Program-made: the position numbers and the translations under genes
Notes under the pieces: generated by a model
Database searches by the model: none
What the model was told of the DNA's origin: nothing
What the model saw: the letters and a program-made list of their open reading frames with translations, nothing else
From: Acidobacteriota bacterium
GTDB taxonomy: Bacteria; Acidobacteriota; JAAYUB01
Assembly (NCBI GenBank): GCA_018001935.1
Contig: JAGNHB010000001.1
Location: 62,001 to 126,000 of the forward strand
Reading direction: 5' to 3'
DNA length: 64,000 nt
Part shown: piece by piece, positions 17,770 to 25,628 of the stretch
How positions within the stretch are numbered: position 1 is the stretch's first letter
How the letters are laid out: every line of letters begins with the position of its first letter

Positions 17770-17775
17770 TACAAT
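17770..17775 (+). promoter_or_regulatory. Candidate -10 box for decarboxylase gene
   Basis: TACAAT lies 27 bases upstream of the ATG at 17802. No good -35 box is seen at 16-18 bases, so this is only a candidate; an identical TACAAT box occurs at 48699. Confidence 0.35.
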
Positions 17776-17801
17776 GCGGTTTTCTCGGAGAGGTGAAAGC
17801 C

Positions 17802-19229
17802 ATGGAGAACACTGAACGATCCTGTCACATGACCCCCGACGAGTTCCGGCGGCACGGCCACGCCCTCGTGGAGTGGATCGCCCGCTACTGGGAGCGCGTG
17901 GAGACCTTCCCCGTTCTCTCGCGCGTGAAACCCGGCGAGGTGGCGGCGCAGCTGCCGGAGCGGGCGCCTGAGACCGGCGAGCCCTTCGAGCGGGTGCTCG
18001 AGGACGTGGAGCGCTTCATCCTCCCCGGGTTGACCCACTGGCAGTCGCCCAACTTCTTCGCGTACTTCCCGGCCAACGCCTCGGGGCCCGGCGTCCTCGG
18101 GGACATGCTCTCCGCGGGACTGGGTGTCCAGGGGATGTCCTGGGCCACCTCCCCCGCCTGCACGGAACTCGAGACCCGGGTCCTGGACTGGGTGGCGGAC
18201 CTGGCCGGCCTCCCGGAGCGGTTCTTGTCGAAAGGCCCGGGGGGCGGGGTGATCCAGGACTCGGCGTCCAGCGCGGTCCTGTGCGCGATCCTGGCCGCTC
18301 GCGATCAGGCCTTGGCCTCCGGAGCCGGGGGGCCGCTCACCGCCTACGCGTCGCAACACGCCCACTCCTCCGTGGAAAAGGGGATCCGTGTCGCCGGGAT
18401 CGGCAGCGCCAACCTCCGGCAGATCGGCTGCGACGCGGCCTTCGCCATGTGCCCCGACCGGCTGGGGGAAGCCGTCGCCCGGGACCGCGCCGCCGGCTTC
18501 CGCCCCTTCTTCGTCTCCGCCACGGTGGGGACCACCTCCTCCAATGCCATGGACCCGCTGCGGGCCATCGGGGAGATCTGCCGCCGAGAGGGGCTCTGGT
18601 TCCACGTGGACGGGGCCATGTCGGGTACGGCGGCGGTCTGCCCGGAGTTCCGGGGGCTCTTCGACGGACTGGAACTGGCCGACAGCTACTGTTTCAACCC
18701 CCACAAGTGGATGTTCACCAACTTCGACTGCGACTGCTTCTGGGTGGCGGACCGGGGGCCGCTCATCCGGTCGCTCTCCATCCTTCCCGAGTACCTGCGG
18801 AACCAGGCCACCGAGTCGGGGGCGGTCATCGACTACCGGGACTGGCAGGTCCCGCTGGGCAGGCGCTTCCGGGCCCTGAAGCTCTGGTTCGTCCTGCGCC
18901 ACTACGGGGCCGAGGGAATCCGCCACCACGTGCGGGAGCACGTGCGGCTGGCCCGGCTCTTCGCGGATTGGGTGTCCTCGGACCCCGATTTCGAGCTGGC
19001 GGCGCCGGTCCCCCTCAACCTGGCCTGCTTCCGCCACCGGGGCGGGGACGCCGTGAACCAGGCCATCCTGGACACGGTCAACAACGGGGGGAAACTCTTC
19101 CTCTCCCACACGAAGCTGGAGGACAGGCTGACCCTCCGCTTCAGCGTGGGGCAGACCTGGACCGTCGAGCGCCACGTACGCTCGGCCTGGGACGTCATCC
19201 GCCAGGCCGCCCGCGAGGCGGTCCGCTGA
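17802..19229 (+). CDS. PLP-dependent group II decarboxylase (aromatic amino acid type)
   Basis: 475 residues; start supported by GGAGAGGTG. The whole family pattern is present: HWQSPNFFAYFPANASGPG (substrate loop), AWATSPACTELETRVLDWV-like text (SWATSPACTELE), HAHSSVEKGIRVAGIG (His stacking on PLP), LWFHVDGAMSGTAA (Asp contacting the pyridine nitrogen) and NPHKWMFTNFDCDCFW with the Schiff-base Lys. It should decarboxylate an L-amino acid such as tryptophan, tyrosine, phenylalanine or DOPA to its amine, with CO2 release. The substrate cannot be settled from sequence alone. It stands between repeats and appears singly transcribed. Confidence 0.9.
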   Translation: MENTERSCHMTPDEFRRHGHALVEWIARYWERVETFPVLSRVKPGEVAAQLPERAPETGEPFERVLEDVERFILPGLTHWQSPNFFAYFPANASGPGVLGDMLSAGLGVQGMSWATSPACTELETRVLDWVADLAGLPERFLSKGPGGGVIQDSASSAVLCAILAARDQALASGAGGPLTAYASQHAHSSVEKGIRVAGIGSANLRQIGCDAAFAMCPDRLGEAVARDRAAGFRPFFVSATVGTTSSNAMDPLRAIGEICRREGLWFHVDGAMSGTAAVCPEFRGLFDGLELADSYCFNPHKWMFTNFDCDCFWVADRGPLIRSLSILPEYLRNQATESGAVIDYRDWQVPLGRRFRALKLWFVLRHYGAEGIRHHVREHVRLARLFADWVSSDPDFELAAPVPLNLACFRHRGGDAVNQAILDTVNNGGKLFLSHTKLEDRLTLRFSVGQTWTVERHVRSAWDVIRQAAREAVR

Positions 19230-19241
19230 AGCGGTGTTGAT

Positions 19242-19490
19242 CCCGCAAAACGTCGCGAAAGGGAGATTTCCCGCGAATAAAGCGAACAGGCGCGAATTTA
19301 CAACACGAGTAATCTCTAATGGTTATTGATTTCTGACGGGTTCGTAAAAAGTCGGAAGACGGACGGAAAAGTGTCTGTAAAGCCTTTGTCTGAGCCATCA
19401 CCCGGAGGGTGATGGCACTTTTTGCGACCGCGTCATTTCTGATTCGTGTTCATTCGAGTGATTCGCGGGCAAAGCAGGACTTTTTGCGGG
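19242..19490. repeat. Large inverted-repeat element with CGCAAAA termini
   Basis: Left end CCCGCAAAACGTCGCG (19242-) and right end GACTTTTTGCGGGG (ending 19491) are inverted. Inside, the left arm CCGCGAATAAAGCGAACAGG (19271-) and the right arm TTCGTGTTCATTCGAGTGAT followed by TCGCGGG (19443-19469) are complementary with mismatches. Both arms consist of 8-10 bp CGCGAA-type words. The central loop is interrupted by the 86-bp element at 19343-19428. Confidence 0.7.
19343..19428. repeat. 86-bp hairpin element, nested copy
   Basis: It begins CGTAAAAAGTCGG and ends CACTTTTTGCGAC, an inverted terminal repeat. It carries the perfect hairpin GCCATCACCC-GGA-GGGTGATGGC (19394-19416) preceded by AAAGCCTTTGTCTGA. 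It is the reverse-complement relative of 47829-47914, about three-quarters identical by eye and equal in length. Confidence 0.75.
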
Positions 19491-19535
19491 GTCGTCAACG
19501 ATGACCGGCGGGGAAACCCTTGAAGGACTGCTCCC

Positions 19536-21932
19536 TCACGGTCGCGGCTCAGACTGTTTCCCGAAGCGCGGGAGGGCCAGGATTCCCAGGGACAGGGCGG
19601 CCACCGCGAAGAGGGCCAGGGAAAGCGTCAGGTGGGTGGGCCAATAGCGGAAGACCACCCGGGACCGTCCCCCGTCGATGGCTACCCCGAAAAGGAACCC
19701 GTCCACCCGGAGCAGGGGGCGCTCGGCGCCGTTGACCTCGGCGGTCCATCCCGGGTAGACGTTCTCGCCGAGGACGAGCAGGCCGGGCCCGGAGACGTCC
19801 AGGTCCACGCGGACGCCGTTGGGGCCGGGCCGCTGGTATCGAAGCGCCCGGGCGACGGGCTTTGCGGGCACGGCCCAGCGGCTGCCGGGCCTCCGCTGCC
19901 AGGGGTCGGGGAGCCGCCCGGTGTCGTTCACCGTGACCACCGTGCGCGGGTCGAGGGCGAGGTCGGGCCGGAAGGGGGAGACCGACGCTCCCGGAGGCCG
20001 GGCCGACACCTCCCCCACCACCCAAGCCCGGGGCATGGCGTCCGAATACCGGTAGACCCGCGTCCCCCCTCCCTCGAAGGTGAGGGGCAGACCGGGGTCC
20101 GTCGCCGAGACGACAAACCGGACACCCAGCCGCTGGAAGACCCCGGGGCGAAGGGAAGGATCCTTGACCCGCCATGCCCCGACCTCCGCGGGAACGGTGG
20201 CCCCGTGGCCGTTCACTGTCTCGATTCCGTTGACCTTCCCGAGGTTATACGGGTAGCGATCGTCCCGGATCTCCACGCGGAAGGGGCCCGGTTGGGCCGC
20301 GAGGAACGCCCAGGCGGCGTCGGGGGCGTAGTACCGCACCGGCTCCCGGTTCACCTTCCCGTCGAAAGCGGCCTTGGGGTGGATGCTGAAGCTGAAGACC
20401 CAGGCGATCTCGTGCAGCAGCACCAGCAGCAGGAAGGCCTTCAGGGCGCGTTCCCCGAGAAGGCCCGCGGCGCGCAGCAGCAGCAGGGCGCCCCCCGCGA
20501 CGAGGACCAGGCCCAGGTAGAAGTAGAGGTTGCAGTCCGCGACCGCGGCGAAGCGGGGAACGCCGTAGAGGTGGCCGACCAGGGCCGTCAGGGCCACGAA
20601 GACGCCCAGGAACGCGGCGGCCAGGCCGGTGCGTTTCAGCGGCCGGGTACTTTCGGCAGGGCCTCTCGAGAAAACCCGGGAGGCGCCGATCCCGCAGAGG
20701 AGGGCGGCAAAAAAGTGGAACATCAGGAGGAGGCGGGCGGCTTCCCGGCCCCGGTCGAAGCCGGGGACCAGGGCCCAGGCGAGCCCGTGGAGCGGGGACC
20801 AGCTCCCCATGGCCAGCAGGAGAAAGATGACGGCGAACAGGGTGCAGACCCGGGCGTCGCGGGAACTCCGCCATGCCGCCAGGCCCAGGACGCCCAGGAG
20901 CAGGGCGGTGACCCCGAAGTACAGGACATTCTCCGGGCCGAGGACCTGGGGCAGCACGGCCGAGGGGAGGGATGCTGGGCTGAGGGGGAACGCGTTCCCT
21001 GCAACCTCGTAGGGCATCCCCTCCGCGGCGGGAAGGGCGGCGGGCTCGGCGAAGCGCAGGGCCCGCCGGGAGTACTCCAGCGAGGCGGTGAGCTGCGGGG
21101 CCGCGTAGAGGGCGGCGAAGAGGAACGTTCCTCCGAGGGCCAGGAGGACGGCGGTCCGGGAAGCGGCCGAGAACAGGTGGGTGCCCCCGGGGCGGGAGGC
21201 GGTGAGGAGCGAGCAGGCCGCCGCGCCCACCAGGGCCAGGGCGGTGAAGAAGGGGGGTTGGAAGTGCCCGGCCAGGAAGGACAGGGCAAGCCCAAGCCCC
21301 GCCACGTTGGCGAAGAACAGGGTGCCGGTCCGGCGGGGCGCTCGCAGCGCCTTCTGAAAGAAGAGGAACACGAACGGGACCCAGGCGGCGGAGAAGAAGA
21401 TGTTGAGCTGGCCGGGTGAGCGGAAGAGGACGGAGCCCGAGGCGGCGAAAACGATCCCGGCCACGGCCGCGGCGAAATCCCCCAGGCCGAGCCGGCGCGC
21501 AAAGCGGGCCATGCAGAAAGCGGCGAACAGCACGTGGAGAAAGGCAAGCCCCTCGATGGCCTTGTCGGAGACCCGCCCGTCGGGGCCCGCCGGGGCGAGG
21601 GCCAGCAGCCAGTTGGGCGGGTAGAAGGCGCCGGTCTGAAGTTCACCCGTGAAGGACTGCCCGCCGTTCGCCGTGGGGTCCCAGAGCGGGAAGTCCCCGG
21701 ACCGGATGGATTTCGCGATGTACTGAAGCCAGGGGTAGGATTGGCAGGTGTCGTCCTGGGCCACCAGCATCGAATAGTCCCCGGTCAGGAAGAGTTTCCA
21801 GAAGACGGCGAGGAAGAAGAGCACGATCAGGGCGCCGGCGCGAATCCCGGGGGACCTCAGCCCTCCGCGGCGGGCTTTTCCCGAGCTTGGATCGCAGGGT
21901 TCGGGCCTGGCGTGGCGTTCTGTGGATTCCAT
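19536..21932 (-). CDS. YfhO-family membrane protein
   Basis: 798 residues. Start 21932 has AGGACACCC upstream; the frame extends further but without a ribosome site. A cytoplasmic N-terminus is followed by about 13 helices. The first outer loop has the family text SYPWLQYIAKSIRSGDFPLW and NGGQSFTGELQTGAFYPPNW. The C-terminal ~250 residues are mostly outside the membrane (VLGENVYPGWTAEVNGAERP, FLFGVAIDGGRSRVVFRYWP), followed by a last helix. YfhO proteins are thought to act in glycosylation of cell-surface polymers such as lipoteichoic acid, as GT-C-like enzymes. Whether this one transfers sugars is unproven. Confidence 0.85.
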   Translation of the reverse strand: MESTERHARPEPCDPSSGKARRGGLRSPGIRAGALIVLFFLAVFWKLFLTGDYSMLVAQDDTCQSYPWLQYIAKSIRSGDFPLWDPTANGGQSFTGELQTGAFYPPNWLLALAPAGPDGRVSDKAIEGLAFLHVLFAAFCMARFARRLGLGDFAAAVAGIVFAASGSVLFRSPGQLNIFFSAAWVPFVFLFFQKALRAPRRTGTLFFANVAGLGLALSFLAGHFQPPFFTALALVGAAACSLLTASRPGGTHLFSAASRTAVLLALGGTFLFAALYAAPQLTASLEYSRRALRFAEPAALPAAEGMPYEVAGNAFPLSPASLPSAVLPQVLGPENVLYFGVTALLLGVLGLAAWRSSRDARVCTLFAVIFLLLAMGSWSPLHGLAWALVPGFDRGREAARLLLMFHFFAALLCGIGASRVFSRGPAESTRPLKRTGLAAAFLGVFVALTALVGHLYGVPRFAAVADCNLYFYLGLVLVAGGALLLLRAAGLLGERALKAFLLLVLLHEIAWVFSFSIHPKAAFDGKVNREPVRYYAPDAAWAFLAAQPGPFRVEIRDDRYPYNLGKVNGIETVNGHGATVPAEVGAWRVKDPSLRPGVFQRLGVRFVVSATDPGLPLTFEGGGTRVYRYSDAMPRAWVVGEVSARPPGASVSPFRPDLALDPRTVVTVNDTGRLPDPWQRRPGSRWAVPAKPVARALRYQRPGPNGVRVDLDVSGPGLLVLGENVYPGWTAEVNGAERPLLRVDGFLFGVAIDGGRSRVVFRYWPTHLTLSLALFAVAALSLGILALPRFGKQSEPRP

Positions 21933-21975
21933 GGGTGTCCTGTCTCCGGTCATCTGTTTATCAGCATGAAAATAC

Positions 21976-22003
21976 CGTATACACTTATTGTTATCGTTGC
22001 CAA
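21976..22003 (-). promoter_or_regulatory. Candidate promoter of YfhO gene
   Basis: On the minus strand: TTGGCA (21998-22003), 16-base spacer, TATACG (21976-21981), about 44 bases upstream of the ATG, in an AT-rich patch. Confidence 0.45.
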
Positions 22004-22231
22004 GGTTGATGCCAGCCATGATCGTGCAACATTCCTTGGCTGCCTTGCCGGATATCCTAGCCCTGAAGGCCGCCGTTGTCCATGCCTCCTTTCCTCGGGA
22101 GCGGGGTTTCGAGTGTTCGGACCTTGAGGATGCGCCGGCACTCGACAATGAATTCCAGATTGGTCCAGCAATGCGTTAGAATACCTTCAAGTTGGACGGC
22201 CTTGTGAGAAGCTGGGGATCCAACAAGACAG

Positions 22232-22280
22232 AGTTTGTAAGGCCTTTGTTTGAGCCATCGCCCGGAGAGTGAAGGGACTT
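22232..22280. repeat. Decayed copy of 86-bp hairpin element
   Basis: TTTGTAAGGCCTTTGTTTGA GCCATCGCCCGGAGAGTGAA matches the core of 19343-19428, but the right half of the hairpin is mutated (GAGTGAAGGG instead of GGGTGATGGC), so the stem is largely lost. Both terminal repeats are missing or unrecognisable. Confidence 0.6.
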
Positions 22281-22307
22281 CTTCCGGGGCCGACATGCTT
22301 GATGACC

Positions 22308-22446
22308 TCGCAAAAGTCCTGGTTGTGATCTCACAGAGGCACTGAGGCACGGAGAAGAATCATAAGGATTGTTGATTCTATTAAATACGATTTGCATTTC
22401 TCTGTGCCTCCGTGCCTCTGTGAGAGAAAAGGTCTTTTTGCGAACG
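22308..22446. repeat. 139-bp palindromic element, copy A
   Basis: Ends are TCGCAAAAGTC and the inverted CTTTTTGCGAACG. Inside, CTCACAGAGGCACTGAGGCA CGGAGA pairs with TCTCTGTGCCTCCGTGCCTC TGTGAG across a 45-base AT-rich loop. Each arm is three tandem 8-10 bp words. It is about 90% identical by eye to copy B at 41672-41811, including the loop, so the whole unit was copied, not just the arms. Confidence 0.85.
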
Positions 22447-22481
22447 TATCAAGCTTGATTTTACTGGCGGAGGGCCTGGCC

Positions 22482-23597
22482 ATGAGATTTCTGTATGTGT
22501 CAAATTCTCCGGTGTCCAGATCAGTGCGGTGGGCGGCGGCCCTGCTGGGGATCCTGATGGTTCTTCCCGGGTGGTGCCTCTCGGCGGGGGGAAAGCCCGT
22601 TTTCGTCATCGCCGTCCACGGGGGGGCCGGGGCGATGGGCCCCGAGAGCTTCAAGCCCGGGGAAATCGAGGCCTGCGAGGCGGCCTTGCGCGACGCCCTG
22701 GAGGCCGGCCACCGCATCCTGCGCCAGGGCGGGACGAGCCTGGACGCCGTGGAGGCCGCCGTCCGGGTCCTGGAGGACTCGCCCCTCTTCAACGCCGGCA
22801 AGGGGTCCGTCTTCAACGCCGACGGGAAGATCGAGATGGACGCCTCCATCATGGACGGACGGACGGGCGCGGCCGGGGCCGTGGCCGCGGTTCGGCACGT
22901 GAAGAACCCGGTCTCCCTCGCGCGGAAGGTGATGGAGAACTCGCCTCACGTCCTGCTGGCCGGGGACGGGGCCGAGGTTTTCGCCCGCGAGCAGGGGGTC
23001 GAGTTGGCGCCGGAGGACTACTTCTTCACCGAGAAGCGTTGGAAACAGCTCCAGGACATCAAGGAGAAGGAACGGAAGGAAAAGGAGAAACCGTCACCCG
23101 ACCTTCCAAAGGAAAAGGGGCAGGGAAAAGGCGCCTGCGAAAACGCGGGAAAGGGCTCCCTCCGCGGGGGCGCGCCGGACGTCCATGGCACCGTGGGCGC
23201 CGTGGCCCTGGACACCCACGGGAACCTGGCCGCGGCCACCTCCACGGGGGGCAGGGTGAACAAGCGCTTCGGGCGCGTGGGAGACACCCCCATCCCGGGG
23301 GCGGGGTGCTGGGCCGACAACCGCACCTGCGCCGTTTCCGCCACGGGCCACGGGGAGTTTTTCATCCGCGAGGTCGTGGCCTACGACATCGCCGCCCGGA
23401 TGGAGTACCTCGGGGTGTCCCTGGAGAAAGCGGCTTGGCAGGTCGTCCTGGGAAAACTGGCCGCCCAGGGCGGGGAAGGGGGGATCATCGCCGTGGACGC
23501 GAAGGGGCGGGTGAGCCTGCGCTTCAACACCGCCGGGATGTTCCGGGGGGTCATGGGGGCCGACGGAAAGGCCGAGGTGAAGATCTTCAAGGACTGA
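22482..23597 (+). CDS. Exported isoaspartyl peptidase / L-asparaginase (Ntn hydrolase)
   Basis: 371 residues; start with GGCGGAGGG upstream. The N-terminal signal segment (WAAALLGILMVLPGWCLSAG) predicts periplasmic location. Family motifs: VIAVHGGAGAM, GGTSLDAVEAAVRVLEDSPL, FNAGKGSVFNADGKIEMDAS. The precursor is expected to self-cleave before the Thr of HGTVGAVALD, making the new N-terminal nucleophile; GDTPIPGAGCWAD and ATGHGEFFIR belong to the beta subunit. Just before the cleavage site lies a long Lys/Glu-rich insert (KEKERKEKEKPSPDLPKEKG) typical of the variable linker but very charged here. It hydrolyses isoaspartyl dipeptides or asparagine. The 139-bp palindrome ends 36 bases upstream. 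Confidence 0.92.
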   Translation: MRFLYVSNSPVSRSVRWAAALLGILMVLPGWCLSAGGKPVFVIAVHGGAGAMGPESFKPGEIEACEAALRDALEAGHRILRQGGTSLDAVEAAVRVLEDSPLFNAGKGSVFNADGKIEMDASIMDGRTGAAGAVAAVRHVKNPVSLARKVMENSPHVLLAGDGAEVFAREQGVELAPEDYFFTEKRWKQLQDIKEKERKEKEKPSPDLPKEKGQGKGACENAGKGSLRGGAPDVHGTVGAVALDTHGNLAAATSTGGRVNKRFGRVGDTPIPGAGCWADNRTCAVSATGHGEFFIREVVAYDIAARMEYLGVSLEKAAWQVVLGKLAAQGGEGGIIAVDAKGRVSLRFNTAGMFRGVMGADGKAEVKIFKD

Positions 23598-23978
23598 GGT
23601 TCCCGGAAAAAGTCGCGAAAAGAAGCAAGGTTTTCATCAGGGTTTCGGGGCGAGGGGGACCATGATCCACCGGCCGCGACGACCTCGACCCGAACAGCGC
23701 CGAAGGGAAGGCTTTCAGCTAATCTCTTCCGTCCCTCCGGGACGGGAACAGGATCTCGCTCTCTACATATAAATTCGCAAAATGCCCATAAAGAAGAGGT
23801 TGCGAAAGAAGGTTTCTGGCCGGTTGGACGGCCATCCCGCCGCCCTCGCTACAGATATCACCTCTAACGAGGTGAGGGCGCCCTCCCGCGAATCACGCGA
23901 ACCGACGCGAAAGGGACCGGGCCCTTTCCGGGGCTTCGCCGGGTGGTTCGTCGTTTTTCCGGCCTGCCCGGGTCGGGG
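23598..23978. other. Intergenic region with palindrome-family fragments
   Basis: 381 bases between the convergent asparaginase and RpiB genes, no gene. It contains GGAAAAAGTCGCGAAAAGAA (from 23605) and AAATTCGCAAAATGCCC (from 23770), both like the terminal repeats of the dispersed elements, an A-rich patch, and the CGCGAATCACGCGAA arm at 23886-23915. It may be a decayed element. Confidence 0.55.
23886..23915. repeat. Palindrome-family arm, CGCGAATCA words
   Basis: CCGCGAATCACGCGAACCGA followed by CGCGAAAGGG: three 9-10 bp CGCGAA words. Its first 17 bases are identical to the left arm at 56384. No complementary right arm is seen. Confidence 0.65.
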
Positions 23979-24422
23979 TCAGCGTTCCCGGTCCAGGGCG
24001 GCGATCTTGTCGAGGCGCCGCTGATGCCGCCCCCCGTCGAAGGGGGTGTCGACCCAGGCGCGCACCATGCGGAGGGCCTCATCCAGGGACAGGAACCGGC
24101 CGGGAAGCACCAGGACGTTGGCATCGTTGTGCCGCCGGCAGAGTTCGGCCACCTCGACGTTGAAGCTGAGGGCGGCCCGCACGCCCCGGAAGCGGTTGGC
24201 CACGATGGACATCCCCACCCCGCTCCCGCAGACCAGGACACCCATGGTCCCCGGGTTCGCACAAACCTTAGAGGCAACGACCTTTGCGATGTCGGGGTAG
24301 TCGGCGGGGCTCGTGTCGAAGACGCCCGCGTCCTCCACCGCCAGGCCCCAGGCGATCATCTCGCGGCGGATCGCCTCCTTGGTCTCGAACCCGGCGTGGT
24401 CGCTTCCGATGACAAAGTTCAT
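23979..24422 (-). CDS. rpiB: Ribose 5-phosphate isomerase B
   Basis: 147 residues, standard length; GGGAGGG ribosome site. It matches the RpiB/LacAB pattern throughout: MNFVIGSDHAGFETKEAI, the phosphate and catalytic loop VLVCGSGVGMSIVANRFRGV with the catalytic Cys, and CRRHNDANVLVLPGRFLSLD with the catalytic His. It interconverts ribose 5-phosphate and ribulose 5-phosphate in the cytoplasm (pentose phosphate pathway). The C-terminal FDGGRHQRRLDKIAALDRER is also typical. It appears singly transcribed after the terminator at 24478-24508. Confidence 0.95.
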   Translation of the reverse strand: MNFVIGSDHAGFETKEAIRREMIAWGLAVEDAGVFDTSPADYPDIAKVVASKVCANPGTMGVLVCGSGVGMSIVANRFRGVRAALSFNVEVAELCRRHNDANVLVLPGRFLSLDEALRMVRAWVDTPFDGGRHQRRLDKIAALDRER

Positions 24423-24477
24423 GGATTCCCTCCCGGCACGAATTGGACTGCCATTTTACCCCCCGGACGGGCCTTTG

Positions 24478-24508
24478 TCGAAAAGATAAAGGGGGCGGGG
24501 GCCCCCTT
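24478..24508 (-). terminator. Intrinsic terminator after TonB-like gene
   Basis: Read on the minus strand, AAGGGGGC pairs perfectly with GCCCCCTT around a four-base loop (24489-24508) and is followed by TATCTTTTCGA. It lies about 50 bases past the TonB-like stop. Confidence 0.65.
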
Positions 24509-24560
24509 CGGATACGCCTGGCTTCGGGTTATGCTGTTCGGGGAGGCCCGCCGGGTGCCG

Positions 24561-25358
24561 CTACTGCCGGAGGACGAAGTTGACGACCACGGTCCCGGTA
24601 ATCTCGACGGGCAGCGCGTTGAGGGTGGTGGGTGAATACACCCATTTCAGGACGGCATCCACCGCCGCCGGGACCAGCAGCGGGTTTCCGCTGACGGGCG
24701 TTACGGAGGCGACTTTCCCGTCGACGCCCACCACGATCTTGAGAATCACGACCCCCTGGGTGCGGGAGCGGCGGGCCAGTTCCGGGTAGGCGGGCTCGAC
24801 GCGGTGGATCAGCTTCGACGCCAGCAGCTCGCTTCGGAACAGGGCGGGGCCGGTGGAGGCCGGCGGGGTTTCGCGCGGTACCGGGGGCGCCGACGGAAGA
24901 TCGATGACGGCGTCGGGGACCCGGATGCCCGTGTGCCGGATGCCGGGCGTGCCGGCGGGGTCCTGGCCTGGCCCCCCGATGGGGATGCCGACGTCTGCAT
25001 TGTCGTCCACCGGCAGGGCGGGCCGTCGGTCGATGTCCGGGACCGTTTCGGTGACCGCCGTCGGTTCCTGGAAACCTTCCGGGGGGACGGCCAGGTGGTC
25101 GTCCGGCTTCTCGGGGCCGGCGTCCGGGGGCCTTTCCTGGGGGGGCTTCACCTTGGCCTCGGGGAACCAGGTTTCCGCGGGGGGCGGGGAGGAAACGAAC
25201 ATCAGGAGGTCGGTGCTTTCCAGGAGGTCCGGCATGAAGAGGGGGACCACGACCAGGGTGAGCAGCACGGAGCTGTGGAGCACCACGGACACGACGAGGG
25301 TGGAGGGTTTGCGCGTCTTGCCGCGCCGCGGGGCGGAATCGAGCAGTTTGTCGAACAT
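24561..25358 (-). CDS. TonB-like energy transducer
   Basis: 265 residues. Start 25358 follows CAGGAGGCTGCC. Layout: short basic cytoplasmic N-terminus (SAPRRGKTRK), one signal-anchor helix (LVVSVVLHSSVLLTLVVVPL), a Pro/Glu-rich periplasmic spacer (about 60-170), and a TonB_C domain (VEPAYPELARRSRTQGVVIL, VGVDGKVASVTPVSGNPLLV, AVDAVLKWVYSPT). TonB proteins pass proton-motive energy from ExbB/ExbD to outer-membrane receptors. Neither exbBD nor a receptor gene is in the window, so its partners are elsewhere or it has another envelope role. Confidence 0.85.
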   Translation of the reverse strand: MFDKLLDSAPRRGKTRKPSTLVVSVVLHSSVLLTLVVVPLFMPDLLESTDLLMFVSSPPPAETWFPEAKVKPPQERPPDAGPEKPDDHLAVPPEGFQEPTAVTETVPDIDRRPALPVDDNADVGIPIGGPGQDPAGTPGIRHTGIRVPDAVIDLPSAPPVPRETPPASTGPALFRSELLASKLIHRVEPAYPELARRSRTQGVVILKIVVGVDGKVASVTPVSGNPLLVPAAVDAVLKWVYSPTTLNALPVEITGTVVVNFVLRQ

Positions 25359-25628
25359 GGCAGCCTCCTGGGGTGGATTCCGGCCGGTTCCCGGCCCCTG
25401 GGCCGCACGGGGAGGCACGCCGGGGGCTTCCGCCCCCGGGATCCCGTAACCTGAATCCCGTGTGGCCTTTCTGCATGGTTTGACACGCCGCCCGCCGCGG
25501 GGTTCCCTCTTTTTTCGCGTTCGATTTCCGGTTTTGGTCACCGGAGGGCCGGGAGCTTCTCCGCGCCGGTGCACCTGTGGGCTGACCGTCGGCGGGTTCG
25601 GTGTGAATGGGGGTGGGCGAACGGGGGT

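Larger units (their letters stand above)
19230..19535. other. Intergenic region filled by nested repeats
   Basis: 306 bases between the convergent decarboxylase and YfhO genes; no gene. Almost all of it is the outer palindrome (19242-19490) with the 86-bp hairpin element inside its loop. Confidence 0.7.
21933..22481. other. Divergent intergenic region with two dispersed repeats
   Basis: 549 bases between the divergent YfhO and asparaginase genes. It holds the YfhO promoter (21976-22003), a decayed copy of the 86-bp hairpin element (22232-22280) and a complete 139-bp palindromic element (22308-22446) that ends 36 bases before the asparaginase ATG. No gene is credible here; open frames in it only reflect the palindrome. 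Confidence 0.7.

Noticed and set aside
22176-22397. Small minus-strand open frames upstream of the asparaginase gene
   Set aside because: They cover the decayed hairpin element and the palindrome, lack ribosome sites and read as repeat sequence.
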